From Planctomycetaceae bacterium (GTDB taxonomy: Bacteria > Planctomycetota > Phycisphaerae > Phycisphaerales > SM1A02): a DNA stretch of 64,000 nt. Shown piece by piece: positions 25,107-34,993 of this stretch. The stretch covers positions 1-64,000 of the forward strand of contig CANLMX010000003.1 of assembly GCA_947492385.1 (NCBI GenBank), written 5' to 3'. Position numbers and translations under genes: made by a program. Under the pieces are notes generated by a model. That model worked only from the letters and a program-made list of their open reading frames with translations. It did no database searches and was not told where the DNA came from. Each line of letters starts with the position of its first letter. Position 1 is the stretch's first letter.

Positions 25107-27359
25107 TCACGCGCCCCAGTCGCCGAGCAGCATGCCGAGGTCCACGCCGTTCACGGCGCCGTCGGCGTTCAGGTCCGCGGGACCGCTGCCCGCGCCCCAC
25201 CCGCCGAGCATGATGCCGAGGTCCACGCCGTCCACTACGCCGTCGGCGTTCAGGTCCGCCGGGCGCGGGGGCACGCATTCCAGGCGCGACACGCGCACGT
25301 CGTCCACCGCGGCCTCGACGAGCGACGATGCGCCCGTGTCCTGCGCGACGAAGCGAAGCCGCATGTTCGCCGTGGGCACCACGAAGTCCGCGATGCGGAA
25401 CGAACGGGAGACCCACGTGCCGGCGTTCTCGGCCACGTCCTCGAGCAGCGTCCAGGTGGTGCCGCCGTCGGCGCTGATCGACACGGGCATGGTGTCTGAG
25501 TTCGGGTTCTGGCCCTGGTTGTTCGAGAACCACCGCCAGTACGAGATAGTCGCGCCGGCCCCGCGGCCATCGAACGCCGGCGAGATGAGCGTGGTGGTGC
25601 CGCCATCGACGTCCGCGGCACCCGCGGAACCGCCCACGGCGCCGTTGCCGGTGACGAAGCAGCGCGTGCCCGCGAGCGTGTGGTCGTCCTCGGGCTGGGC
25701 CGTGGTGCCCACGGGATCCGCATTCACCCACCGGCCGGCGGTCGCCGTGTCGGATGCCACCGAGAGCGACCAGCCGCCCTGCGTCTCGCACGGGTCGTCG
25801 AACGCGAGCGCCTCGCCGGTGGCCACCGTTGCGGTGCGGTCGCCGCCCGGATCGACCACGGTGCCCGAAGGGAGCTCCGCGACGAAGGAGTAGGTGACGG
25901 CGGCACCGCATGCCATCGGGGGGAACGCGCCGCGATATCGGTTCGCGCCGAGCGCCGACATGGGAACCGTGACGGGCGCGGCGCCCGCGACGGACACGCG
26001 CATCTGCATCGCCCCGGCCGGAATGGACTGGCCCGCGGCAGGCACCGCCTCGATGGTCACGCTCGCGCCGGAGGGCGGCACCAGCGAGGGGAGCCCATCG
26101 GGGTACGAGAACGACACCGGCGGCGTCCCGAACTGCCAGACGAAGAGCCCGCGGTTCAGGTCGCTCCCGATGAACGTGCCGCTCGGGAACCAGGGCCACA
26201 CGTTCCACAGGCCGTTGAACTGCGGCAGGTCGTCGCCGGGCCACGTGTCGAAGTGCGCGATCTCGGGCGGATTCGACGCGCTGGCGTTCAGGTCGAACAC
26301 GCGCACGCCGCTGCGGTAGTTCGCCTCGTAGAGCTTGTTGCCCGGACCGACATAGAGGTTGTGCCCGATGGCCGGATTGCCGTTGGTGAAGGCGCCCTCG
26401 GCGAACGGCGCGGACAGGTTCGCGACGTTCATCACGATGGTCGTGGTCACGCCCACGGTGTCGCCTTCGTCGAGCTCGTCGTTGATGTAGATGCGCGCCT
26501 TGTCGTCCGACAGCCAGCTCTGGTGGCAGAACTTCGCTCCCGGGTACGTGGCGAACCCCATGAGTACAGGCGCCGCCTTGTTCGTGACGTCCACGATGTA
26601 GACGCCGGTGTTCACGAAGCCGCTGTTGGCGCCGCCGCAGCAGAAGGCCACCTGCTTGCCCGCGTACGGGCCCGAGGAGTACGTGACCACCTGCGCCTCG
26701 TGCACGTACACGTCGCTCCATGCACCCACGAGCGTGGGGTTCGACGGGTCGGCGTTGAGGTCGTAGATGCGGAGGCCGTTCGAACCGCCACCGGCGCGGT
26801 AGAGGAACCCGCTGGCGGTGTCGACGAAGAGCGTGTGCGTCGCGGGCGTCGCGGCCGCGGACGCGACCTCGCGCACCAGCGACACGCGCGGGCCCGCGGA
26901 CTGACCGTCGATGTTCGCAAGGCTGATCACCTGCACGCCGTTGCCGCCCTCGCTGCCGGCGTAGCAGAACTGGCCGAACGTCTTGACGCAGCGCCACAGG
27001 CTGGTGGGCCCGGTCACGTGCCCGACGACCTGCGCGTTGCCCGGGTCGGTGATGTCGACGAAGCCGGTGCCGTTGGAGAGGCCCATGATGGCGTACTCGC
27101 GGCCCGAGGGACTCACGTGGCCCCAGCAGTCGTTGCCGGACGTGGGGGCACCAGGAAACCCGTTGAGCGGGATCCAGCTCTTGAGGAGGATGCCCGACGC
27201 ATCGAACGTCTCGGCCACTGACCCGCCCTCGGACGCACGGAACACCGGTGCATGGACCGGTGGAAGGAGGTCACGCGCCTTCGGGTCGTCAACGTGCGCG
27301 TTCGCGGTGAGCGCGACGACGAGCGCGGCGGACGTAATCGAGAGCAGGCGGGTCTTCAC
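25107..27359 (-). CDS. secreted choice-of-anchor B family protein with dockerin-like C-terminus
   Basis: The 750-residue protein starts at GTG 27359 with a signal peptide (LVVALTANA-HVDD). The first ~400 residues follow the LVIVD/choice-of-anchor B pattern of propeller blades (CWGHVSPSGREYAIMGLSNG, GVYIVDVTNKAAPVLMG, LYEANYRSGVRVFDL). A beta-rich domain of the jelly-roll type (ISYWRWFSNNQGQNPNSDTM) comes next. Two dockerin-like repeats end in GGWG and GDWG. Probably an extracellular or surface-attached protein. No enzyme motif is visible. Confidence 0.88.
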   Translation of the reverse strand: MKTRLLSITSAALVVALTANAHVDDPKARDLLPPVHAPVFRASEGGSVAETFDASGILLKSWIPLNGFPGAPTSGNDCWGHVSPSGREYAIMGLSNGTGFVDITDPGNAQVVGHVTGPTSLWRCVKTFGQFCYAGSEGGNGVQVISLANIDGQSAGPRVSLVREVASAAATPATHTLFVDTASGFLYRAGGGSNGLRIYDLNADPSNPTLVGAWSDVYVHEAQVVTYSSGPYAGKQVAFCCGGANSGFVNTGVYIVDVTNKAAPVLMGFATYPGAKFCHQSWLSDDKARIYINDELDEGDTVGVTTTIVMNVANLSAPFAEGAFTNGNPAIGHNLYVGPGNKLYEANYRSGVRVFDLNASASNPPEIAHFDTWPGDDLPQFNGLWNVWPWFPSGTFIGSDLNRGLFVWQFGTPPVSFSYPDGLPSLVPPSGASVTIEAVPAAGQSIPAGAMQMRVSVAGAAPVTVPMSALGANRYRGAFPPMACGAAVTYSFVAELPSGTVVDPGGDRTATVATGEALAFDDPCETQGGWSLSVASDTATAGRWVNADPVGTTAQPEDDHTLAGTRCFVTGNGAVGGSAGAADVDGGTTTLISPAFDGRGAGATISYWRWFSNNQGQNPNSDTMPVSISADGGTTWTLLEDVAENAGTWVSRSFRIADFVVPTANMRLRFVAQDTGASSLVEAAVDDVRVSRLECVPPRPADLNADGVVDGVDLGIMLGGWGAGSGPADLNADGAVNGVDLGMLLGDWGA

Positions 27360-27492
27360 GCGTGGGGTCCCTAGATCGCGTTGGCCCGGACGACGGAAAC
27401 ATAGCCCGGATTCCTCGCGATCGAAGGGATCGAGCGGAATCCGGGCATGGATATCAGACGATCCGGACGGACCGCGTGTTCGGTCGTGGCCG

Positions 27493-29364
27493 TCAGGGAG
27501 CGTTTCCGCCGCCACCCTGACCACCACCCTGGCCGCCGTTGCCGCCGCGGCCACCGCCGTTGCCTCCGTTGCCGCCGCGTCCACCACCGCCGCCGTTGCC
27601 ACCGCCACCGCCGCCACCGAAGAAGCCGCCGCCGCGCTGGCGGAACTCCTGGATCATGGCCTCGCGCTCGGTGTCGTCGATGGTGCCATCGTTGTTCTTG
27701 TCGAACGGCTTCATGCGCTCCTGCGCCTGCTCAGGCATGTCGGCGAGCTTGATGGGCCCGCCACCGCCGCCGAACATCCCGCCCATTCCGCCACCCTGGC
27801 CGCCGCGGCCGCCACGCGGCAGCTGCTCGCGCTGCTCGGGCGTCAGGAGCGCCTCGAGGCGGTTCATGAACGAGTCGTTCATCTCGCCGCGCTGCTCGAG
27901 CAGCTTGTTCGACTGCGCGTCCGGGTCACCCTGTCCGCCGCGGCCGCCGCGGAACATCTGCGACATCGGGACGTCACCCGTCATGAACCCGACCACGCGG
28001 ACCATCTCCTCGGTCTGGCGCGCGGGCTCCTCCTTGCGGATCTCCTGCGCGATGCGGTCGTTCAGCGGGCTGACCTCGAGGTCGTACTGGGCCTCGAGCG
28101 CCTTGATCGCGTCGATGACCTCCTGCGAGATGCCCTCGAGCTTCAGCGCGCCCTCGAACGCGCGCTTCATGCGGTTCGATCCGTAGACGCGCTCGAAGCC
28201 CGCAGCCAGGGCGGCGGCGCGCACGCGCGTGGCATCGGCCGCCTCGAGTTGGCCGCAGATCGCCTCGCGGTAGCGGTCGTTCACCTCGCGCACCTTCTGG
28301 CGAAGCTCCATCGCGCGGCTCGCGAAGCGCTTGGCGGCGTCGGAATCGCCCGACTGGATGGCCTCGAGGTACTTCGCCTCGTTGGCGCCCAGGAAGTCGT
28401 TGCGGGCCTTCAGCGCCTGGTCGAGCTGCAGCTCGTACTCGTCCATGATCGGCTGAAGCTTGGCGAACGTCTCCTTCGAGAGCCCGGCCTCGTCGAGCAC
28501 GATGAAGAGGTTGACGCCCTCGCCGCTGATGGTCGAGCGCGGCAGCGTCTTCTCGCGCGAGAGGAAGCGCTCGAACGCCGGCCACTTCTGCGACTGCGGC
28601 TCGGACAGCGCGGCCTTCATGCCGTCGACGAAGCCGGCGCGGAGCTTGGACTTCGTGCCCTGCCACGCATTGAAGTCGGTGACCATCTCGCCGAGCGACG
28701 CACGCATCTGATCGAAGGCGCCGCTCGTCTTCATCTCGGCACGGACGGTCTCACCCATCTTCTCCATCTGCTCGCGGAAGAAGCGCTGGCGCTCCTCGGG
28801 CGTGAGCTCGCCGCCCTTCTCCGCGGCCATCTGCTCCATCTGATCGCGCGCAGCCTGCATGGTCTCCTGCCAGCGCTGCTGCATCTCGGGGCCCATCATT
28901 GGGGCCATCATCTGACGGCCGATGTCCTGCATCTGCTCCATCATGGCCTCGCGGGCGGGCTCGAAGGCGTCCTCGTAGTCGCGCATGAGCTGCTCGACGA
29001 TCACCATCTGCGCGTCCTCGAGCGACAGCTGCTCCTTGAACAGCGGGATGTCGCGCCGGACGAAGTCGGGCTCGAAGGCCTCGCGGAACTGGTTCTGGAT
29101 GCCCATGCCGCGGCCCATGCCGCCGAACATCCCGCGACCCATGCCGCCGCGGCCACCGCCGCCGCCACCGCCGCCCTGGCCGCGGCCGCCGCCACCGCCA
29201 CCACCGCCGTCCTGCGCCTGACCCGCACCCTGCCCGGCTCCCGGCGCCTGCATGGCGAGCGCATCGGCCGTCACGAGGGTGACCGCGGCCACCGCCACGG
29301 CGAGCAGGCTGCCCGCAGCAGTCAAGGGACGCGAGGGACGGGCGATGAACGTGCGGATCTGCAT
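27493..29364 (-). CDS. large exported Gly-rich protein with one EF-hand motif
   Basis: The 623-residue protein has a signal peptide (ending DALA). A Gly/Gln-rich stretch follows (about residues 45-85), then a helical middle of about 400 residues rich in Met, Glu and Gln with probable coiled coils. A single EF-hand loop DKNNDGTIDDTE sits near residue 555, followed by a Gly/Asn-rich tail. AGGAG six bases before ATG 29364 decides the start against the in-frame ATG at 29388. The middle may be a Spy/LTXXQ-like helical region (LTPEERQRFFREQ, LTPEQREQL). Function unknown. Confidence 0.8.
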   Translation of the reverse strand: MQIRTFIARPSRPLTAAGSLLAVAVAAVTLVTADALAMQAPGAGQGAGQAQDGGGGGGGGRGQGGGGGGGGRGGMGRGMFGGMGRGMGIQNQFREAFEPDFVRRDIPLFKEQLSLEDAQMVIVEQLMRDYEDAFEPAREAMMEQMQDIGRQMMAPMMGPEMQQRWQETMQAARDQMEQMAAEKGGELTPEERQRFFREQMEKMGETVRAEMKTSGAFDQMRASLGEMVTDFNAWQGTKSKLRAGFVDGMKAALSEPQSQKWPAFERFLSREKTLPRSTISGEGVNLFIVLDEAGLSKETFAKLQPIMDEYELQLDQALKARNDFLGANEAKYLEAIQSGDSDAAKRFASRAMELRQKVREVNDRYREAICGQLEAADATRVRAAALAAGFERVYGSNRMKRAFEGALKLEGISQEVIDAIKALEAQYDLEVSPLNDRIAQEIRKEEPARQTEEMVRVVGFMTGDVPMSQMFRGGRGGQGDPDAQSNKLLEQRGEMNDSFMNRLEALLTPEQREQLPRGGRGGQGGGMGGMFGGGGGPIKLADMPEQAQERMKPFDKNNDGTIDDTEREAMIQEFRQRGGGFFGGGGGGGNGGGGGRGGNGGNGGGRGGNGGQGGGQGGGGNAP

Positions 29365-29543
29365 GAAGTGCTCCTGGTTCTCGGACATTCAGTGCGGCGG
29401 ACGCCCTGCAACCGGCGACGCATTCGGGCCAAACGCCCTGCAGACGCGAATATTGGGGCAATTGGGCGAATTTCGTCAGCCCGACCGATCTTGAGCCGAC
29501 CCCTGAATCATAGATACTTGTGAGGGCGTTTCGCCCGAACCCC
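29365..29543. promoter_or_regulatory. divergent intergenic region
   Basis: This 179-bp gap separates two divergently transcribed genes for large exported proteins. It is slightly AT-richer than its surroundings near 29440-29475 and must hold both promoters. I cannot point to individual -35/-10 boxes with confidence. Confidence 0.4.
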
Positions 29544-32087
29544 ATGAACCGCATGAACTTCCGAACCTCCGCCCTCGCCTGCGCCGCCACGCTTGCGATC
29601 CTCGCACCGGCGTCCGCGCAGGGCCCCGAGAAGATCGTCGCGTGGGTGCCCGGCGCGCGACTGGTGGTTCCTGCCGACAGCGATGCGGTCCCGCAGCCGG
29701 GCTGCCGCTTCGGCTTCTCGATGGCGATGTCCGACCGCTACGCCGTGATCGGCGCGCCCGACGTGCGCTTGGCGTTCAACGATCCCGAGACCGGCGAGAC
29801 GACGACCTTCAACGGCGCCGGCGCGGCCTTCGTGTTCGAACTGAACGACGCGACGGGCGAGTGGACGTTCCTGCAGCGGCTGGTGGGACCCGAGGTCGCG
29901 CTGATGCAGACGGGCTGCAGCGTCGGCATCGACTCGGAGACCGAGGACATCGTGGTGGGCGCGTGGGGCTACTCGCGCAACCAGTCGTTCGCCGGCGCGG
30001 CGTTCGTCTACCGCAAGGAGAAGGATGGCTGGGGCGCGACGGCCGAGGAACTCGGCTTCGGCGAGGAGACGCGCGCACCGTCGCAGGTGCTGGCGCCGCT
30101 GACGCTCGCCGCGATCGACCAGTTCGGCTTCAGCGTCGCCATCAACCGCGGCACCATCGCGGTGGGATGCCCGCTGTTCGGAGACTCGAACACGGGCGCG
30201 GTGTTCATGTTCGACCGTCGCGAGGACGGGACCTACCGCCAGGACCAGCGCATCGAACCCGCCGGCGGCGGCGCCAACGACCAGAGCGGCACGAAGGTAT
30301 CCATCAGCGGCAACGTGCTGGTGGTGGGCGCCCAGAACGATGACGTGCAGGGGCGCATCAACGCCGGCAGCGCGATCGTCTACACGCGTCCGAAGACGGG
30401 CGAGGACTGGACCGAGGTCACGCGGCTCACCGCGCCCACGGTGGCTGCGGGCGGCGGATACGGCTCGTCGGTGGCGTGCTTCGACGGCGACGACTCCAAG
30501 TGGATCGCGATCGGTTCGCCCACCGCCACCAGCGGCGCGACCACGCAGGTGGCAGGCAACGGCCTGGCGTTCGTCTACGCGAGCTCCAACGGCGGCTCGA
30601 CGTGGACCCTCGACGGCACGCTGCTTCCGCGCAGCGACAACGTCAACAACAATTTCGGCTACGCCGTCGCGATGAGCGACACCGACCCGCCGCAGGTCAT
30701 GGTGGGTGCGCCCGGCTACGAGACCGCGATCGCAAGCGTGGTGGGCAAGGACGGCATCACGTTCTCGCAGATCCTCAACGCCGGTGCGGGCTTCGCATTC
30801 ACGCGACGCCCCGGTGCGGGATGGGCCATCCGGTCCGCTGGACCGGTCTCCGGCGACCTGTGGAGCCCCTCGGTGGTGACCTCGAACTCGAGCATGGGTC
30901 GCTCGATCGCGACAGCGCCGACGCTTCCCATGTTCTCGCTGTGCGGCGCGGACACGCCGACCGGCCAGCTCGGCACCGTGTTCCCCTTCGAATTCAAGCT
31001 CGCGCCCGTGGGCCAGGAGCCCGGCGACGCGGCCGGTCCGGTGGCCGGCCCGCTGGGCCCCGATGGGCGCCCCGGCGGAGACGATGCCCCCGGCGACGGC
31101 AGTGGCGGCACGGGCGGTGGCATCACCGGCGGCGGCACCCCGACCACGGGCATCACGGCCGGCCCCGGCGCCATCGAGACGCCCCTCACGCCCATCCGTT
31201 ACGAGTGGGGCCTCATCAAGGGAAGCGCCGTCGCCGTGAACCGCGATCGCATCTTCCTGCTCCAGACCGACGGCAAGCACTCGAACGTGCGCCCCGAGTT
31301 CCGCTACTTCACCAAGCTTCCCGCCGGCGCGACGCTCGTCGGCCTCGGCGATCTGAACGGCGACCTCTCCGGCGACGTCGTGTGGGTGGATTCGGGCAAC
31401 GTGCTCAAGTACTGGAAGCGCGACGAGTTCACGATCGTCTCGACGCGCACCATCGACACGCTGCCCGCCGGGTACGAGGCGGTGCTCGTCGCGGACACCG
31501 ACGGCGACCGCAAGGAGGAGATCTTCCTGCGCGATATCGACGACCCGCGCCAGATCACGGTGTGGACCATCGAGGGCGGCGCCATCAGCACGTCCGAGGA
31601 TTTCGAACTGCCCGAAGGCGACTGGGAACTCTCGCTGGGCGCATTCACCGCGCGCAACGCGGAGGATCTGCTGCTGCGCGAGCGCACCACGGGTGCGGTG
31701 CGCGTGATGCTGGTGGATCGCAACACGGCGTCCTATCCGCTGCTCTCCACGCGCGGCCGGAACATGCGGCTCGCCGGCGTCGGCGACGCCAACGGCGACG
31801 GCCAGGCCGACCTCATCTGGCAGGGCAAGGACGTCGAGATCGACTACATGGGCCAGGACGACGACGGCACGTTCATCCGCGTCGGCGTGAAGCGCGCGGG
31901 GTTCGCGAACAAGCCCATCCTCGACGTTCGCGACTGGAACGACGACGGCACCATCGATTTCTGGTGCCAGGACGGCAGCCGGAACTTCGTGATGTACGGC
32001 AAGGTCGTCGACGGATACATGTATAGCGCGGTCTGCCGCGACATCGGCAACGCTCCCGGACGCGTCATCGGATTCGCGGCGCGGTGA
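29544..32087 (+). CDS. exported FG-GAP/VCBS-repeat double propeller protein
   Basis: The 847-residue protein has a signal peptide (ATLAILAPASA-Q). Residues ~35-480 contain seven FG-GAP-like blades (FGFSMAMSDRYAVIGAPD, FGFSVAINRGTIAVGCP, FGYAVAMSDTDPPQVMVGAP), each typical of integrin-alpha-type propellers. A Gly/Pro/Thr linker (about 485-545) leads to a second domain of VCBS-like blades (GLGDLNGDLSGDVVW, VADTDGDRKEEIFL, GDANGDGQADLIW) with Ca-binding DxDGD loops. Likely extracellular and structural or adhesive. ATG 29544 is preferred to GTG 29520. Confidence 0.88.
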   Translation: MNRMNFRTSALACAATLAILAPASAQGPEKIVAWVPGARLVVPADSDAVPQPGCRFGFSMAMSDRYAVIGAPDVRLAFNDPETGETTTFNGAGAAFVFELNDATGEWTFLQRLVGPEVALMQTGCSVGIDSETEDIVVGAWGYSRNQSFAGAAFVYRKEKDGWGATAEELGFGEETRAPSQVLAPLTLAAIDQFGFSVAINRGTIAVGCPLFGDSNTGAVFMFDRREDGTYRQDQRIEPAGGGANDQSGTKVSISGNVLVVGAQNDDVQGRINAGSAIVYTRPKTGEDWTEVTRLTAPTVAAGGGYGSSVACFDGDDSKWIAIGSPTATSGATTQVAGNGLAFVYASSNGGSTWTLDGTLLPRSDNVNNNFGYAVAMSDTDPPQVMVGAPGYETAIASVVGKDGITFSQILNAGAGFAFTRRPGAGWAIRSAGPVSGDLWSPSVVTSNSSMGRSIATAPTLPMFSLCGADTPTGQLGTVFPFEFKLAPVGQEPGDAAGPVAGPLGPDGRPGGDDAPGDGSGGTGGGITGGGTPTTGITAGPGAIETPLTPIRYEWGLIKGSAVAVNRDRIFLLQTDGKHSNVRPEFRYFTKLPAGATLVGLGDLNGDLSGDVVWVDSGNVLKYWKRDEFTIVSTRTIDTLPAGYEAVLVADTDGDRKEEIFLRDIDDPRQITVWTIEGGAISTSEDFELPEGDWELSLGAFTARNAEDLLLRERTTGAVRVMLVDRNTASYPLLSTRGRNMRLAGVGDANGDGQADLIWQGKDVEIDYMGQDDDGTFIRVGVKRAGFANKPILDVRDWNDDGTIDFWCQDGSRNFVMYGKVVDGYMYSAVCRDIGNAPGRVIGFAAR

Positions 32088-32144
32088 CCGCGTGACGCGA
32101 CGGCCGCCCATCGGCAGCGCCGGGCACCGTGCTTCGAGACAGCA

Positions 32145-33284
32145 TCACGCCCCCAGCGCGGACACCATCCGTGCGTTGACCTTCACGCTGTCGAACTCGC
32201 GCTCGGCGCGCGCGCGCGCGGCCCGGCCCATGCGCGCGGCGAGCGAAGGATCCTCGAGGAACTGCTCCATCGCGACGGCCAGCGCGGCCGGCGCGCGCGG
32301 CGGCACCAGGATGCCGCTCTCGCCGTCGACCACCGTCTCCCGGCAGCCGGCGACGTCGCACGTGACCACGGCACGACCCGTGGCCATCGCCTCGAGCGCA
32401 GCCATCGGCAGGCCCTCGCGGTGGCTCGGCAGCACGAACACCGTGCACGCGGCCAGCGCGGGGCGCACGTCCTCGAGGCGGCCGAGCCACTCGACGGTGC
32501 CGGACCGCGTCCACTGATCGAGCTCCGCGCGCGTGACGCACGACGGGTTCTCGTCGAGGAACCCCGCGATGCGGAACCCGAAGCGTTCGTCGTCGGTGCG
32601 CAGCGCCCGCAGCGCGCGCGCGGCGTCCACGAAGTCGACGACGCCCTTGTCGCGGAGCAGGCGCCCGACGAAGAGGAACTCGATGCGGCCACCGGCGGGC
32701 AGCGGCGCCTCGGCGAAGCGCGCCAGGTCCACGCCCGAGCCCGGAATGACCTGGACGTCGCGCACGCCGCCCAGGAGGCCCAGGTGATCGAACATCTGCC
32801 GGTCGTCGGAGTTCTGGAACACCACGCGGTCGGCGAGCGGCAGCGAACGCCGGTAGAGGCTCATGGCCACGAGCGCCAGCGCGCGGGCCTTCAGTTCCTG
32901 GCTGGTGAACGCGTAGCCCAGGCCGCTGATCATCGCGACCACGCTTCGCACGCCCGCGCGGCGCGCGGCCGGAACGGCGTAGAAGACGGGCTTCGGGTTG
33001 TAGGCGAGCACCGCGTCCGGGCGCTCGCGCTGCATGAAGTCGGCGTACCAGGAGGCCAGCGCCAGCTCGCCCAGCGGGTTCGTGCCCGAGCGCACGAGCG
33101 GCGATTCGACGAGCCGTGCACCCAGTTCGCGCAGACCTGCCTCCACGCCGGGGCGCGCCTCGGGCGAGGGTGCGGGCACGCACACGATCACCTCATGACC
33201 GGCGGAACGGAGCGCGGCGATCAACGATCCACGCAGCTTGACGACGAGGTCACCGAAGCCGCCAATGAGCGCGATGCGGGACAT
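32145..33284 (-). CDS. glycosyltransferase family 4 (GT-B)
   Basis: The 379-residue protein has the GT-B layout. The N-terminal domain includes FGDLVVKLRGSLIAALRSAG. The C-terminal nucleotide-sugar domain has FLFVGRLLRDKGVVDFVDAA, and the acceptor/donor loop HREGLPMAALEAMATGRAVV carries the conserved Glu residues of GT4 enzymes. It transfers a sugar from a nucleotide donor to a polysaccharide precursor at the inner membrane. The exact sugar is unknown. It is the distal gene of the sulfation/glycan block, 56 bases after the PAP phosphatase gene start region. Confidence 0.92.
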   Translation of the reverse strand: MSRIALIGGFGDLVVKLRGSLIAALRSAGHEVIVCVPAPSPEARPGVEAGLRELGARLVESPLVRSGTNPLGELALASWYADFMQRERPDAVLAYNPKPVFYAVPAARRAGVRSVVAMISGLGYAFTSQELKARALALVAMSLYRRSLPLADRVVFQNSDDRQMFDHLGLLGGVRDVQVIPGSGVDLARFAEAPLPAGGRIEFLFVGRLLRDKGVVDFVDAARALRALRTDDERFGFRIAGFLDENPSCVTRAELDQWTRSGTVEWLGRLEDVRPALAACTVFVLPSHREGLPMAALEAMATGRAVVTCDVAGCRETVVDGESGILVPPRAPAALAVAMEQFLEDPSLAARMGRAARARAEREFDSVKVNARMVSALGA

Positions 33285-33340
33285 GGCGCGGGTTGTACAC
33301 GATTCGACGGGGGCGACGGAGGAGCGGCGCGCCGCGCCGT

Positions 33341-34333
33341 TCAGCCGCCGAGCGCCGCCAGCAGCGCGGCATGCAGCCCCGGCGCGGCGCAGAGCACGCC
33401 CTCGGAGGCGGCCAGGCGCCGGCCTCCGCCGAAGTCCATCGGGCGACCGTGCACGTCGGTCACGGTGCAGCCCGCCTCGCGTGCGACCAGCGCGCCCGCA
33501 ACATGGTCCCACGCGCATTCGCGATAGCCGGGTGACGGGCTGCGTCGGACGTACGCGTCGGCGTCGCCGCGCGCAACCAATGCATACTTCGCCTGGCTGT
33601 CGACGCGCACCGGAACGACCGGGCCCAGCGCCGAGGCCGCGGCTTCAAGCGCATCGGAAGCGCTGTGCGCGCGCTCGACGCTGCCGCCGAGGCGGATGGC
33701 GTCGCCACGCGACCATGGGCGCGCGCGGACGGGCGTGCGCGCGCCGCCTGACGCGGCGAGCAACTCCTCCTGCCACGCACCCTGCCCCGCGGCTGCGAGG
33801 AACACCACGCCCGCGCCGGCATCGGTGCTGCGCACGGCAAGCCGCGGCGCTGCCACCGCACCGGCGACGGGGACGCCGTCGCGCAGCAGGCCGACCGCGA
33901 TCGCGAACTGGCCGCCGCGCAGGTAGCCCTTCGTGCCGTCGAGCGGGTCGAGCGCCCAGCATTCGCCGTCCGCGCCGCCTGCGTCGATGCCGGCCGCAAG
34001 CGTGTCGCGCACCTCGTCGCGCGAAAGCGCCAGCCCCGCGTCCTGGAGTGCACGCACGACGCGCTCGACGAGCGCATCTCCACCAAGCCGATCCACCTCG
34101 TCGAGGCTCTCCTCCGCCATGATGCGGCACCGCGGGCCCTCGGCGGAACGTAGCGCGCGGATCGCAGCCACCTGGCCCGCAAGATCCGCGACCGTCGCAG
34201 GGCCGGCCGCACCCTTGTCCATCACGGAGTCCGCGGCAAGGCGGACAGGGTCGCCCACCGCTGCAATCGCCGCGGCCGCCGCGCGTGCGGCGGCCGCGGC
34301 GTGGTGCATGCGGCGCAGGAAGTCTTCGGACAT
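33341..34333 (-). CDS. cysQ: 3'(2'),5'-bisphosphate nucleotidase (PAP phosphatase, Hal2/SAL1/CysQ type)
   Basis: The 330-residue protein has EE (74-75) and the LDPLDGTKGYLRGGQFAIAV block (D129, D132), the lithium-sensitive inositol-phosphatase-fold metal site. The G-Y-L-R-G-x-Q-F-A-I variant after DGTK is that of Hal2/SAL1 PAP phosphatases rather than inositol monophosphatase. The enzyme hydrolyses the 3'-phosphate of PAP, the by-product left when a sulfotransferase uses PAPS. It neighbours the APS kinase and sulfotransferase genes. Confidence 0.9.
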   Translation of the reverse strand: MSEDFLRRMHHAAAAARAAAAAIAAVGDPVRLAADSVMDKGAAGPATVADLAGQVAAIRALRSAEGPRCRIMAEESLDEVDRLGGDALVERVVRALQDAGLALSRDEVRDTLAAGIDAGGADGECWALDPLDGTKGYLRGGQFAIAVGLLRDGVPVAGAVAAPRLAVRSTDAGAGVVFLAAAGQGAWQEELLAASGGARTPVRARPWSRGDAIRLGGSVERAHSASDALEAAASALGPVVPVRVDSQAKYALVARGDADAYVRRSPSPGYRECAWDHVAGALVAREAGCTVTDVHGRPMDFGGGRRLAASEGVLCAAPGLHAALLAALGG

Positions 34334-34395
34334 GGCGAGTCGCCGCGAGCGGACCGATGCGTGCGCGCGCGGCGCCGCCCGGCCGCAATGCGCAT

Positions 34396-34944
34396 TCAGC
34401 GCTTGCGGTAGCGGCCCTCGGTGCCGCGCTTGCCGTTGGATTCAAGCGCGGGGCCCACCTTCTTGCCGTCGCGGCGGTAGCCCAGCACCAGGCGGCGGAA
34501 CGCGGAGTTCGCGGCCTTCGGGTCGAGGCCCGCGCCCTTGCAGATGTCCTCCTTGGTGCTCCACGCGGAGGGCAGCGACGCCATCAGCTTGGCGGTCATC
34601 GAGTCGACTTCGGCGCTCGGTGCGCGAACGCGCGTGCGGCCGTTGAGCGATCCCGCGGCGCCGCGGCCCTTGCGGTAGTCGTTCCAGGCGGCGCGGGCGC
34701 TTCCGGCCAGCTCGGTCGAGAGCTCGCGCAGCGCGCCGAGCAGGCCGTTGTGCTCCGTCATCAGCTGTTCGTACTTGGACCGCAGCGAGCGGAGGTCCTT
34801 GACCTCAGCGGCCAGCGTGCGGATCTCCTCGGAGATGCGCTGCGCCTTCACGTGCTTGCGCGGGGCCTTGGCCGCGCGCTTCGTGCGGGCGTGGGACTTC
34901 GCGGGGTGCGATCGCTTCGACTTGGTGGTGTGGGACTCACTCAT
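34396..34944 (-). CDS. small basic protein of unknown function
   Basis: The 182-residue protein has a Lys/Arg/His-rich N-terminus (SKRSHPAKSHARTKRAAKAP), a coiled-coil middle (about residues 40-75) and a C-terminal region reading TKEDICKGAGLDPKAANSAF that looks like a small helix-turn-helix. It ends in a basic tail. I choose ATG 34944. DNA binding is inferred from composition only. It sits between cysC and cysQ but has no visible link to sulfur chemistry. Confidence 0.65.
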   Translation of the reverse strand: MSESHTTKSKRSHPAKSHARTKRAAKAPRKHVKAQRISEEIRTLAAEVKDLRSLRSKYEQLMTEHNGLLGALRELSTELAGSARAAWNDYRKGRGAAGSLNGRTRVRAPSAEVDSMTAKLMASLPSAWSTKEDICKGAGLDPKAANSAFRRLVLGYRRDGKKVGPALESNGKRGTEGRYRKR

Positions 34945-34993
34945 CCCGGCCAAGATACTGCAATGCGATGTGCATTGCGCGGGTGTTGGGGAA

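Noticed and set aside
27500-27640. GCC/CCG triplet repeats as a structural DNA repeat
   Set aside because: They are the codons of the Gly-rich tail of the exported protein on the minus strand.
29508-32111. Long antisense open frame opposite the FG-GAP protein gene
   Set aside because: It is read from the complement of a convincing exported protein and is a product of high GC; its translation is low-complexity Arg/Ala/Gly without a family signature.
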